64,000 nt of DNA from contig NZ_CP116968.1 of the NCBI RefSeq assembly GCF_032051675.1, positions 4,395,001-4,459,000 of the forward strand. Direction: 5' to 3'. Below are positions 54,861 through 62,265 of this stretch, one piece after another (position 1 is the stretch's first letter; each line of letters opens with the position of its first letter). Made by a program: the position numbers and the translations under genes. The DNA is from Candidatus Nitrospira neomarina. Lineage in GTDB: Bacteria > Nitrospirota > Nitrospiria > Nitrospirales > UBA8639. The notes under the pieces were generated by a model. It had not been told where the DNA came from. It was given only the letters and a program-made list of their open reading frames with translations, and ran no database searches.

Positions 54861-55937
54861 CTATCGGGCGCGCACGGTTGGTTTCACGAAGACCATCAAG
54901 GTATTGATGGTCGGGTCATGGGCCTGAAGTTGTCTGCTGTTGGTCTTTTCAAACCCTGCTGCACTGAGCACCTCTTCCAGTTGTGGCACCGAGGTAAAGT
55001 TTCTGACCTGTCCGGCATTTTCTTCCCAGGGGATGCCGAGCCCGGCGTTGAACACGTCATGAGCCAAGGCGACAAACGCGTCCGTCTCTGGGCTATCGAC
55101 ATCATGATCACGAACCACGAGCCGGCCGCCTGGCCTCAGCACTTCCCACACCGATTGGACGAACCGCGCGCGCTTGTCCGCCGGCGCATGGTGGAAGCCG
55201 ATGAAGTTGATTACTAGGTCGACACTTTCATCGGGAATCGAATTCCCGTTAAACGGTTCATAATTACCCATAGCCACGTATTCGCCAAGCTTGGTCAGTT
55301 GTCCACGTTCAACGATATCGTTCGGTGAATAGCTCGGTTCCAGGTCGTTGACAAAATACATCGGTCCATGGATCGGTATTTTGGCCCGAATCCCGTTGGC
55401 GTAACGTCCGGTGGTGCCGATTTCCACGTAGCCGGACCATGCCTTTGTGGACCCCAGCAGCGCGGCGGTTTCGCTAGCCATCTCCGCCTTTTGTTTTCGG
55501 AGAGCCGGAAGGCCATAGGTTGCTTCCGATAAGAATGGTTTGATGCTCGAAAGGCGTTTCTGCAGATTCACATAGATCTCTTGATCAGAGGAGAATTCGG
55601 AAGTCAGATCGATGATCAGCTGATGGAATCGACTTTCAGGATAGAGATGATAAATGTTCTGTAGAAAAAGATAGAAGCGGTCACGGGCCTGCAGATCATC
55701 GTAAACAGCGTGAAAATTAGAACGGGGTATTGCGGCTTTCTGCCCGGGTGGGGAGGCGGCAGTCGATAGCGCCGGGGTCGTGCTCGCGTTGGCAAGATCG
55801 GCGAGCTGCCATAATGGCGAGAGGAAGGAAGATCTGCGCAACTCCCAGCCCAATGATGAAGAACCGGCCATGGCCGCAAGAGCAGCAAGGAGGTACTTGA
55901 TCGCCGTGCGGCGTGAGATGGGGGCCTGGATGGACAT
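54861..55937 (-). CDS. SAM-dependent methyltransferase-like protein with a twin-arginine N-terminus
   Basis: A 358-residue protein. The N-terminus SRRTAIKYLLAALAAMAGSS fits a Tat (twin-arginine) signal or an anchor. A mixed linker follows to residue about 75, then a helical region. Residues about 200-320 look like a Methyltransf_11 domain, with LVINFIGFHHAPADKRARFV and VWEVLRPGGRLVVRDHDVD as the post-motif region. The glycine-rich SAM loop is not typical (YVEIGTTGRYANGI). If exported, it would lack SAM in the periplasm, so it may face the cytoplasm or have lost activity. It is the first gene of the operon with the FAD oxidase. Confidence 0.75.
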   Translation of the reverse strand: MSIQAPISRRTAIKYLLAALAAMAGSSSLGWELRRSSFLSPLWQLADLANASTTPALSTAASPPGQKAAIPRSNFHAVYDDLQARDRFYLFLQNIYHLYPESRFHQLIIDLTSEFSSDQEIYVNLQKRLSSIKPFLSEATYGLPALRKQKAEMASETAALLGSTKAWSGYVEIGTTGRYANGIRAKIPIHGPMYFVNDLEPSYSPNDIVERGQLTKLGEYVAMGNYEPFNGNSIPDESVDLVINFIGFHHAPADKRARFVQSVWEVLRPGGRLVVRDHDVDSPETDAFVALAHDVFNAGLGIPWEENAGQVRNFTSVPQLEEVLSAAGFEKTNSRQLQAHDPTINTLMVFVKPTVRAR

Positions 55938-55971
55938 GCCTCCATTTTTTCGGCTCGTCAGGTGATGTACT

Positions 55972-56211
55972 TTAGGTGAGTCGTTTTCCCCATTTCAAGC
56001 GGCGACGCACCGTCGTCGTTTGCACGCCAAAATGATCGGCGATATCGGTCAGCCAATATCCAAACGATCGATACACCACGTGAATCTGTTGCGACTGCTC
56101 GCCGGACTGGTGGAACAAGAAAGTTAAACGCCGCGGCCGCAAATACTTTACGTCCATTGGCGGGCATTCGTCACACGGGACGTGCGGGAGAAATTGAGGA
56201 TCACGGAGCAC
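55972..56211 (-). pseudogene. helix-turn-helix remnant resembling the C-terminus of REP-associated transposases
   Basis: A 79-codon frame whose end reads IHVVYRSFGYWLTDIADHFG and VQTTTVRRRLKWGKRLT. This resembles the 'GY.L.EIA.HLGVHYTTVSR' helix-turn-helix found at the end of Y1-type (REP-associated) transposases. The N-terminal catalytic domain is absent, and the upstream part (PHVPCDECPPMDVKYLRPRR) looks decayed. The identification rests on one motif. If right, it would be the remains of a protein able to move short foldback elements such as those at 32901 and 51032, but that link is a guess. Confidence 0.35.
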
Positions 56212-56673
56212 CAGAGTTCGAGCAGAGTTCGAGATGAAGCGCCTCTTTCCTCATTTTACCCCGTAATTTCTCCCTGTTCTCTCGCCCAACATTTGGCCTG
56301 ACTTTCCTAATCTTGGGGATTGAAATATGAAAATTAGACCCACAGCAAAGTGATATGGCCCATGCCATGGGGAAAACCCGTTCCTTCTTCACGCCGGTCC
56401 GTTAGAGAAGCGTTCCACCACATTTCCCAAACTAGCGTCAGGTCTTGCCATCGCCGATCGGCCGACTCCATCTGACCACAAGTTTGATTTGGTTGAAGAA
56501 TGAGGGGTCGGTTGTTATGGTACCTGGTAAACCAATTGCCATGCGCGACACCTGTTCCGAACGGTCAATTGATTGCAGAATAAGCAGCAATACCGATGCT
56601 CGATCTCCCAATGAAGAAGGAAAAGAATAGCGTGCAATCTGAGTCGTCTCGTGCAGGGCGCTTGGGAGGACAA
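56212..56673. other. 462-base stretch without a supported gene
   Basis: No clear ORF, repeat or RNA gene. GGGAGGA at 56664-56670 is the ribosome site of the next gene. The rest holds only short out-of-context frames. Confidence 0.3.
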
Positions 56674-57033
56674 ATGAAATGCCTTTTACCGGTCGCCGCG
56701 TTCATACTCCTTGCCGGATGTGCCACCCTGAATGAGGAAGGCTACGGCTTTATTTTTCTTTCCAGTGATTTCGGCAATCCGTGTACACAGAATCAAGGGG
56801 ATATCCCACGGGTATACGATAACGGGTCTAGCAACCCGATCGATGTTAGCGTGCAAGTCATTAACACCGCCAACGTCAATCTCTTCATCGATGGTACCGG
56901 CTTTGTTATCCCACCCACCGGGCCACAAGACCGACCGCGTGCCATGCGCCGTACCCTTCAGCCAGGCGAATCATTTGGTATCAAGGCTCAAGGACCTGAT
57001 TGCGGGTGGATTGCAGTAGTGCATCCACATTAA
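56674..57033 (+). CDS. small uncharacterised lipoprotein
   Basis: A 119-residue protein starting at the ATG at 56674, eight bases after the strong GGGAGGA site. It starts MKCLLPVAAFILLAGCATLN, a classical lipoprotein signal with lipobox LAGC and Cys16 as lipid site. The mature part has a beta pattern with strands such as IDVSVQVINTANVNLFIDG, plus two cysteines (NPCTQN and PDCGW) that could form a disulphide. I do not recognise a family. It is probably anchored in the outer membrane, since the residues after Cys (ATLN) give no inner-membrane signal. It is alone; no operon partner is evident. Confidence 0.7.
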   Translation: MKCLLPVAAFILLAGCATLNEEGYGFIFLSSDFGNPCTQNQGDIPRVYDNGSSNPIDVSVQVINTANVNLFIDGTGFVIPPTGPQDRPRAMRRTLQPGESFGIKAQGPDCGWIAVVHPH

Positions 57034-57225
57034 CCGTAATAGAGGATTGTTAACCTAGCAGCTTGCGAAGAAAATGAGGCGTATTCACAGAGTCGGAATC
57101 TTATCCTGTAAGCGCTGAAACACCTGAGACCGAAAAAAACAGTATTATCCCATGGAACAAACGTAGCTGCGCGTTTGGGTATCCAACACACCAGCCCGTC
57201 AACTTCCCATAACCTTGACAGAACC

Positions 57226-57327
57226 GTGCCGCGTGTAAGGCTACACGATATCCGGGAAATCTCCGGAGTGGCGGGTGATGCTCGATCTATTCTTTCATCC
57301 TCTCGAAAGGCAGACCTTACAGCGTGA
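57226..57327 (+). pseudogene. possible LacI-family helix-turn-helix relic
   Basis: A GTG at 57226 opens 33 codons, PRVRLHDIREISGVAGDARS and a short tail. It resembles the LacI-family N-terminus 'VTLKDIA..AGVS.ATVS', with the DI and GV positions in register. The expected rest of a LacI protein is missing. It lies upstream of a sugar ABC importer, where a LacI repressor is often found. The match is short and could be chance. Confidence 0.25.
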
Positions 57328-57491
57328 CAACAGGGCGGAAAAAGTAGGATCATTCAGAATGTATGGCTTTGGCCTTACAGCTTGACGATTTGTATCGGAA
57401 ATTCATCTTGGTTTACTAATTAGAACGCGCTCTGATGAGAACGCATCGCACTGGTGACTCAACCTCTCGTGTCGAAATGATTTTCTGGGAT

Positions 57492-57757
57492 GCCGGGTTT
57501 CGCCCCGGCGGTCGAGCCACTTTTGTTTCGGCAAAAGTGGCCAAAACCATTGACGCCCCGTCTGGCCTCATAAGAGGGGAGTGACGCAAACTTACGGAGG
57601 GCGGCCCAACTCGCCGGGCTCAAACAAGGTCCGCCAGGGGATGAGAGCGTCCCTCCCTTGGGCCAGCCGGCAGGCGTCCCCGCAGGGGCGAGGAAGGCAC
57701 ACAGATAACGATGGCTTTGGAAATTCATTGGAATCACTATAGGAAAAACGAGTTGTG
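57492..57757. repeat. dispersed repeat, copy R1
   Basis: Starts GCCGGGTTTCGCCCCGGC, then a perfect ten-base hairpin GCCACTTTTG/CAAAAGTGGC around TTTCGG, then blocks such as TTGACGCCCCGTCTGGCCTC and GGGCGGCCCAACTCGCCGGG. It ends near CTTTGGAAATTCATTGGAAT. R3 matches it nearly throughout; R2 is more divergent. Similarity with R3 goes on to about 57856, ending at the binding-protein start codon. The part 57034-57491 holds only the possible LacI relic. Confidence 0.8.
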
Positions 57758-57856
57758 ATTGGAAGCTCTCTTCTTGGGACAGACGGCAGGCGTCGGACTA
57801 TGGGAGACGAAACTTTTAGGAATGCACAGGAAAGAGTGAGGACGCCTATATTCTGT

Positions 57857-59167
57857 ATGAGCCAAAAAATATTGTGTAAAAAAACAGCGGGGATGTTTGT
57901 AGTTGCCTTCATTGTGCTGGGTGCATTGTTTGCCGGATGCACGGGCGGGAGCGGTGAGGATGACATTCTGGAAATTAAGTTCTGGGCGATGGGCCGTGAA
58001 GGGGAGATTGTGCCTGAGGTGCTTAAGGAGTTTGAACGCGAGAATCCGGGGGTTCATGTCGTAGTCCAGCAGATTCCCTGGACCTCGGCTCATGAAAAAC
58101 TGTTGACGGCATTTGCCGGAGACGCTTTGCCTGATGTTGCCCAGATTGGCAATACCTGGATCGCGGAGTTTGCGGCGCTTGATGCCGTTGCCGGGCTGGA
58201 CGAGATGGCAGGTGCTTCTTCCGTGATTAAGGAAGAGGATTATTTCCCGGGGATCTGGGCGACGAACGTCGTCGGCGATTCACTGTACGGGGTGCCCTGG
58301 TATGTGGATACGCGGCTGCTCTTTTTCCGGCAGGATATTCTCAGGGCCGCCGGTATTGTTCGCCCTCCACGTGACTGGGCTGAATGGATGCATGCCGCGA
58401 CAGCCGTGAAGCAACACGTTGGAAAAGACAACTTTGCCTTTTACGTGCCACTGAATGAATATGAGATGCAGGTGTCCCTTGCTCTTCAACAAGGGGTGCC
58501 GTTGCTGCGGGACGGAAATCGGTATGGCAATTTTTCCAGTCCTGAGCTGGTGGCCGCTTTTGATTTTTATCTCGACTTTTTTCGAAAGGGGCTGGCACCA
58601 CCTTCCAGTGAAACTGACATTGCCAATGTGTGGGATGAGTTTGCACGCGGTCACTTTACCTTCTATCTCACCGGGCCGTGGAATATTGGAGAATTCCGCC
58701 GCCGGTTGCCTGCCGATTTGCAGGATGACTGGATGACGTCCATTCTGCCGGGGCCTTCGGGTCCGGGTGCCTCGACAGCGGGCGGTTCCAGCCTGGTGGT
58801 GTTTAAACATTCAGAACATAAAGATGCAGCATTCCGGCTGGTGGAATTTCTGTCCCGTCCCGAAATCCAGCAGCAGTTTTATGAGATCAGCGGCAATCTG
58901 CCGCCCAGGCGGTCAAGCTGGCGCGGAGACCGGCTTGAATCAGATCCGTATCTCGTGGCGTTCAGGGAGCAGCTTGAGCGCGCGCTGCCGGCACCGAAAA
59001 TTCCTGAGTGGGAACGCATCGTGCAGGAATTGCGCACGGTGACGGAGCGTGCGGTGCATGAAAAATGGACGGCGGCCGAGGCGGCGCGTGAACTGGATAG
59101 CCGGATCGATCGCATTTTGGAGAAACGTCGTTGGATGCTGGCGCGGGATGGGGGAGAAGGGGCGTGA
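57857..59167 (+). CDS. carbohydrate ABC transporter, substrate-binding lipoprotein
   Basis: A 436-residue protein starting at the ATG at 57857 (MSQKILCKKTAGMF). The signal is a lipoprotein type (VVAFIVLGALFAGCTGGSGE; lipobox LFAGC). The mature protein is a family 1 solute-binding protein, like MalE or UgpB: LEIKFWAMGREGEIVPEVLK, PDVAQIGNTWIAEFAALDAV, and YGVPWYVDTRLLFFRQDIL. It should capture a sugar or oligosaccharide in the periplasm and pass it to the two permeases downstream. Its last codons overlap a truncated copy of the first permease's 5' end, as GTGA. Confidence 0.92.
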   Translation: MSQKILCKKTAGMFVVAFIVLGALFAGCTGGSGEDDILEIKFWAMGREGEIVPEVLKEFERENPGVHVVVQQIPWTSAHEKLLTAFAGDALPDVAQIGNTWIAEFAALDAVAGLDEMAGASSVIKEEDYFPGIWATNVVGDSLYGVPWYVDTRLLFFRQDILRAAGIVRPPRDWAEWMHAATAVKQHVGKDNFAFYVPLNEYEMQVSLALQQGVPLLRDGNRYGNFSSPELVAAFDFYLDFFRKGLAPPSSETDIANVWDEFARGHFTFYLTGPWNIGEFRRRLPADLQDDWMTSILPGPSGPGASTAGGSSLVVFKHSEHKDAAFRLVEFLSRPEIQQQFYEISGNLPPRRSSWRGDRLESDPYLVAFREQLERALPAPKIPEWERIVQELRTVTERAVHEKWTAAEAARELDSRIDRILEKRRWMLARDGGEGA

Positions 59168-59199
59168 AGTTGTCTGTGGCAGGTTGGTTGTTTGCCGGG
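59164..59199 (+). pseudogene. truncated duplicate of the permease 1 start
   Basis: Twelve codons from GTG at 59164 read VKLSVAGWLFAG, and 32 of 36 bases match 60014-60049, the start of the intact permease gene (VKSSVAGWLFAG). The GTG overlaps the binding-protein stop (GTGA), the coupling expected of an intact operon. Similarity also extends some bases upstream. Repeat R2 takes over at GCCGGG, cutting the frame. Confidence 0.75.
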
Positions 59200-59440
59200 T
59201 TTCGCCCCGGCAGGCGAGCCACTTTTGTTTCGGCAAAAGTAGCCAAAACCAGTGACGCCCCGTCCGGTTTCATCAGATGGGACGGACGCGAGCCTGAGGA
59301 GGGCGGCCTAACTCGCTGCGCTCAAACAAAGTCCGCCAGTTCATGAGGGCGTCCGACCCAAGGACCGGCCGGCAGGCGTCAGTCAACGGGGAGACGGCAC
59401 ACAAACAAAGAAGACTTTGAAAATTAATTGGAGTTATTCT
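59194..59440. repeat. dispersed repeat, copy R2
   Basis: Same order of blocks as R1 and R3: GCCGGGTTTCGCCCCGGC, the ten-base hairpin (one arm changed, AAAGTAGCC), a TGACGCCCCGTC block, GGGCGGCC, GCCGGCAGGCGTC and a final CTTTGAAAATTAATTGGAGT. It begins in the permease-start duplicate. It is the most divergent of the three copies. The rest up to 59512 shows no gene. Confidence 0.75.
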
Positions 59441-59512
59441 AGCTGCATCCCTTCGCGAATGATTGTCCAGGACCGATTGTTGGTTTACAATGATGGAAAG
59501 CAAAAATAACTT

Positions 59513-59743
59513 ATGAAATTTACACGAATCACCGTCAATCCTCGCCAAATGGATGGAGTGCCATGTATTCGGGGCCTTCGGATTCCCGTGGCCACTATTA
59601 TGGCGATGATGGCAGACGGTATGGGCACAGAAGAGATCTTGAAGGCCTATCCTCATCTGGGCTCGGGGGATGTCCGCGAAGCCTTGAAATATGCGGGTGA
59701 GGCGGTCCGAGAGCAAGAGTTGTCGCTTCCTTCGAGGGCTTGA
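59513..59743 (+). CDS. DUF433 antitoxin-like protein
   Basis: A 76-residue DUF433 protein: ITVNPRQMDGVPCIRGLRIP, then VATIMAMMADGMGTEEILKA and YPHLGSGDVREALKYA, the full helix-turn-helix-like domain. DUF433 proteins usually act as antitoxins paired with a downstream PIN-like DUF5615 toxin. No intact toxin follows; a short frame at 59765-59842 starting VDMNFRTLLA faintly recalls a DUF5615 N-terminus. It lies between a repeat and permease 1, interrupting the transporter operon. The rest of 59744-60013 has no other gene. Confidence 0.82.
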   Translation: MKFTRITVNPRQMDGVPCIRGLRIPVATIMAMMADGMGTEEILKAYPHLGSGDVREALKYAGEAVREQELSLPSRA

Positions 59744-60013
59744 TTCTTCTTTGATGTAATTTCGGTGGACATGAACTTTAGGACATTGCTGGCCTCGTCA
59801 CGAAAAAATACTTTAAGGAGTGGTCGCGGTTTTTGAGGAGTCACACACTCGTGTGCGTCGATTGTTCATTGCTCTTGCAATAGAATTGACTGAAGCTTGA
59901 GTTCTATTCTTCCCCCGATAGTCCTCTGAATTTCCAGACATCATTTTCCATTCAATATTTTGGCAAATAGTGGAATCCTCTCTCTACAGAGCGTGGGAAG
60001 GAAGAGCAGGGGC

Positions 60014-60895
60014 GTGAAATCGTCTGTGGCAGGCTGGCTGTTTGCCGGGCCGGCGCTGGCGATCATTGCCGTCTTTTTCTTTCTGCCGGTGCTGGCGGCC
60101 TTTGCTCTCAGTCTGACGGATTTTGATATTTATGCCCTGGCCGACCTTTCCAACCTGCGATTTGTGGGATTCCAAAATTATATTGAGCTGTTGCAACGGC
60201 CGCTGTTCTGGCAGGCCCTGGGTAATACGCTGTATTTCGTGCTGGTCGGTGCGCCTCTCTCTGTTTTGGTGTCACTGTCGGGGGCCCTGTTGCTGAACGG
60301 GCAGATGGTACGGTTCAAAGGATTCTTCAGGACGGCCCTGTTTGCGCCGGTGGTGACGACGATTGTGGCGGTGGCAGTGATCTGGCGCTATCTTCTGCAT
60401 ACCCGTTATGGCTTGATCAATTATTCCCTCGATTGGTTGGGTCTTCCCGTTGTGGACTGGCTGGGGGATCCGCATTTTTCCATGCCATCCATCATTCTTT
60501 TCGCTGTCTGGAAAAACTTCGGCTACAATATGATCATTCTTCTGGCGGGCCTCCAGGCGATACCCGGCGATTTGTATGAGGCTGCACGGATTGACGGGGC
60601 CAATGCCCTTCAGCGTTTTTTTCATGTCACCTTGCCTTCCCTCGTTCCTTCACTGTTTCTCGTCGGAGTACTGACCATGGCCGGATACTTCCAGCTTTTT
60701 GCCGAACCTTATGTGATGACACAGGGCGGACCCGTCCAGAGTACGCTCAGCATTATTTATCTGATGTATGAAGAAGGTTTTAAATGGTGGAGCCTTGGTT
60801 CGGCATCTGCCGTGGCCTTTATTCTTTTTGTGTTTATGATTGTGGCAGCAATTGGCCAGCTTGTGGTGATGCGACGGTATGGGAGTGGAGTGTGA
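60014..60895 (+). CDS. carbohydrate ABC transporter permease 1 (MalF/UgpA type)
   Basis: A 293-residue inner-membrane permease. I choose the GTG at 60014 (VKSSVAGWLFAGPALAII), because its duplicate at 59164 overlaps the binding-protein stop; an upstream start at 59960 is less likely. About six membrane helices are visible, from AGPALAIIAVFFFLPVLAAF on. The EAA loop that contacts the ATPase is YEAARIDGANALQRFFHVTL near residue 192. With permease 2 it forms the channel. No ATPase gene is in the window, so a shared MsmK/UgpC-like ATPase encoded elsewhere is likely. Confidence 0.9.
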   Translation: MKSSVAGWLFAGPALAIIAVFFFLPVLAAFALSLTDFDIYALADLSNLRFVGFQNYIELLQRPLFWQALGNTLYFVLVGAPLSVLVSLSGALLLNGQMVRFKGFFRTALFAPVVTTIVAVAVIWRYLLHTRYGLINYSLDWLGLPVVDWLGDPHFSMPSIILFAVWKNFGYNMIILLAGLQAIPGDLYEAARIDGANALQRFFHVTLPSLVPSLFLVGVLTMAGYFQLFAEPYVMTQGGPVQSTLSIIYLMYEEGFKWWSLGSASAVAFILFVFMIVAAIGQLVVMRRYGSGV

Positions 60896-61066
60896 GCTGA
60901 CGTTCATACGGAGAGAATGATTTGGTCTTAGAGGTTTACTGATGTATATCGGGAGTCCATCTTGGATTTACTATTGGCATTCCCATAAATGACCTATTGG
61001 TTCGGAGCGAAAGGCATCAAAATTTCACGTACGCACAACCTGGAATTTTTAAAGTTCATGATAATT

Positions 61067-61334
61067 GCCGGGTCTCGGCCCGGCAGCCGAGCCACTTTTG
61101 TTTCGGCAAAAGTGGCCAAAACCATTGACGCCCCGTCTGGCCTCATCAGAGGGGAGGGTCGCAAATTTTGGGAGGGCGGCCCAACTCGCCGGGCTCAAAC
61201 AAGGTCCGCCAGGGATAAGAGCGTCCCTCCCTTGGGCCAGCCGGCAGGCGTCCACGGAGCGGCCAGGGGACACACGGATTAAAGATGGCTTTGGAGATTG
61301 ATTGGAATCACTATAGGGAAATCGTGTTGTGATG
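61067..61334. repeat. dispersed repeat, copy R3
   Basis: Nearly the same as R1: GCCGGGTCTCGGCCCGGC, perfect hairpin GCCACTTTTG/CAAAAGTGGC, TTGACGCCCCGTCTGGCCTC, GGGCGGCCCAACTCGCCGGG, and CTTTGGAGATTGATTGGAAT. As with R1, similarity continues downstream to the next start codon (61429). The preceding 60896-61066 shows a short match to the sequence before R1 (TCCATCTTGG plus TTTACTA). Confidence 0.8.
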
Positions 61335-61428
61335 AGAACGTCCTCCTTGGGCCAGCCGGCAGGCGTCGGACCATGAGAGAGATATTTTTCGGATATGCAC
61401 CTGAAGAGTGTGGAGGCATAAGTTCTGA

Positions 61429-62265
61429 ATGTTCGGTAAGTCGGTGAGACATCTGTGGAGAGGGTCAGGGGTGAATGTCGGCTTGTCGGTTCTGGCCGCG
61501 TTTGCCCTGATCCCGTTGCTGTGGATGCTGAGTGTGTCCTTTATGGCTCCGGGAGAGGCCAGCAATTTTCCGCCGCCGCTGGTACCGGAGCATCCGACGC
61601 TTGCCAACTATATCAAGCTTTTTGAATATTCGAGTATGGGCAGGAACTTCATGAATTCCCTGTTTGTCGCGACGGCGGCCACCCTGTTGTCACTGACGTT
61701 TAATGTAGCTGCCGGATATGCGTTTGCCAAACTGGAGTTTAAGGGGCGTCATCTGCTGTTCCGAGGGCTGTTGAGTGCTCTGGTCATTCCGGCCCAGGTG
61801 TCCATGATTCCCCTGTTCTTAATGTTGAAAGGGATGGGGCTGGTGAATAGTTGGATCGGTGTGCTGATCCCCTTTGTGGCCAGCATATTTGGTATATTTC
61901 TAGTACGGCAGTATGCCTTGTCCATTCCGACGGAACTGATCGAGTCGGCCCGGCTTGAAGGGGCCAGTGAATTACGCATATTCCGGTCGGTCGTGGTGCC
62001 GTTACTGACACCCATTCTGATTACACTGGGGCTGTTTACCTTTATGGCAGCATGGAATGATTTTCTGTGGCCGCTGATCGTCCTCACCGACAGTGAAAAG
62101 TATACTCTGCCGATTGCGCTGGCCTCTTTGTCACGGGAGCATGTGCAGGATGTCGAACTGATGATGGCCGGTGCGGTGATCACGGTGACCCCGGTCCTGA
62201 TTCTTTTTCTGATGCTTCAGCGTTTTTATATGAGTGGAAATCTTGCGGGAAGTGTTAAAGGATGA
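61429..62265 (+). CDS. carbohydrate ABC transporter permease 2 (MalG/UgpE type)
   Basis: A 278-residue permease with about six membrane helices. The N-terminus has LSVLAAFALIPLLWMLSVSF and the periplasmic PPPLVPEHPTLANYIKLFE, both typical of MalG-like subunits. The EAA loop is IESARLEGASELRIFRSVVV, and the last helices include LGLFTFMAAWNDFLWPLIVL. It is the partner of permease 1. It follows repeat R3 and overlaps the discoidin-like gene by ATGA, so that junction of the operon is still intact. Confidence 0.92.
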   Translation: MFGKSVRHLWRGSGVNVGLSVLAAFALIPLLWMLSVSFMAPGEASNFPPPLVPEHPTLANYIKLFEYSSMGRNFMNSLFVATAATLLSLTFNVAAGYAFAKLEFKGRHLLFRGLLSALVIPAQVSMIPLFLMLKGMGLVNSWIGVLIPFVASIFGIFLVRQYALSIPTELIESARLEGASELRIFRSVVVPLLTPILITLGLFTFMAAWNDFLWPLIVLTDSEKYTLPIALASLSREHVQDVELMMAGAVITVTPVLILFLMLQRFYMSGNLAGSVKG

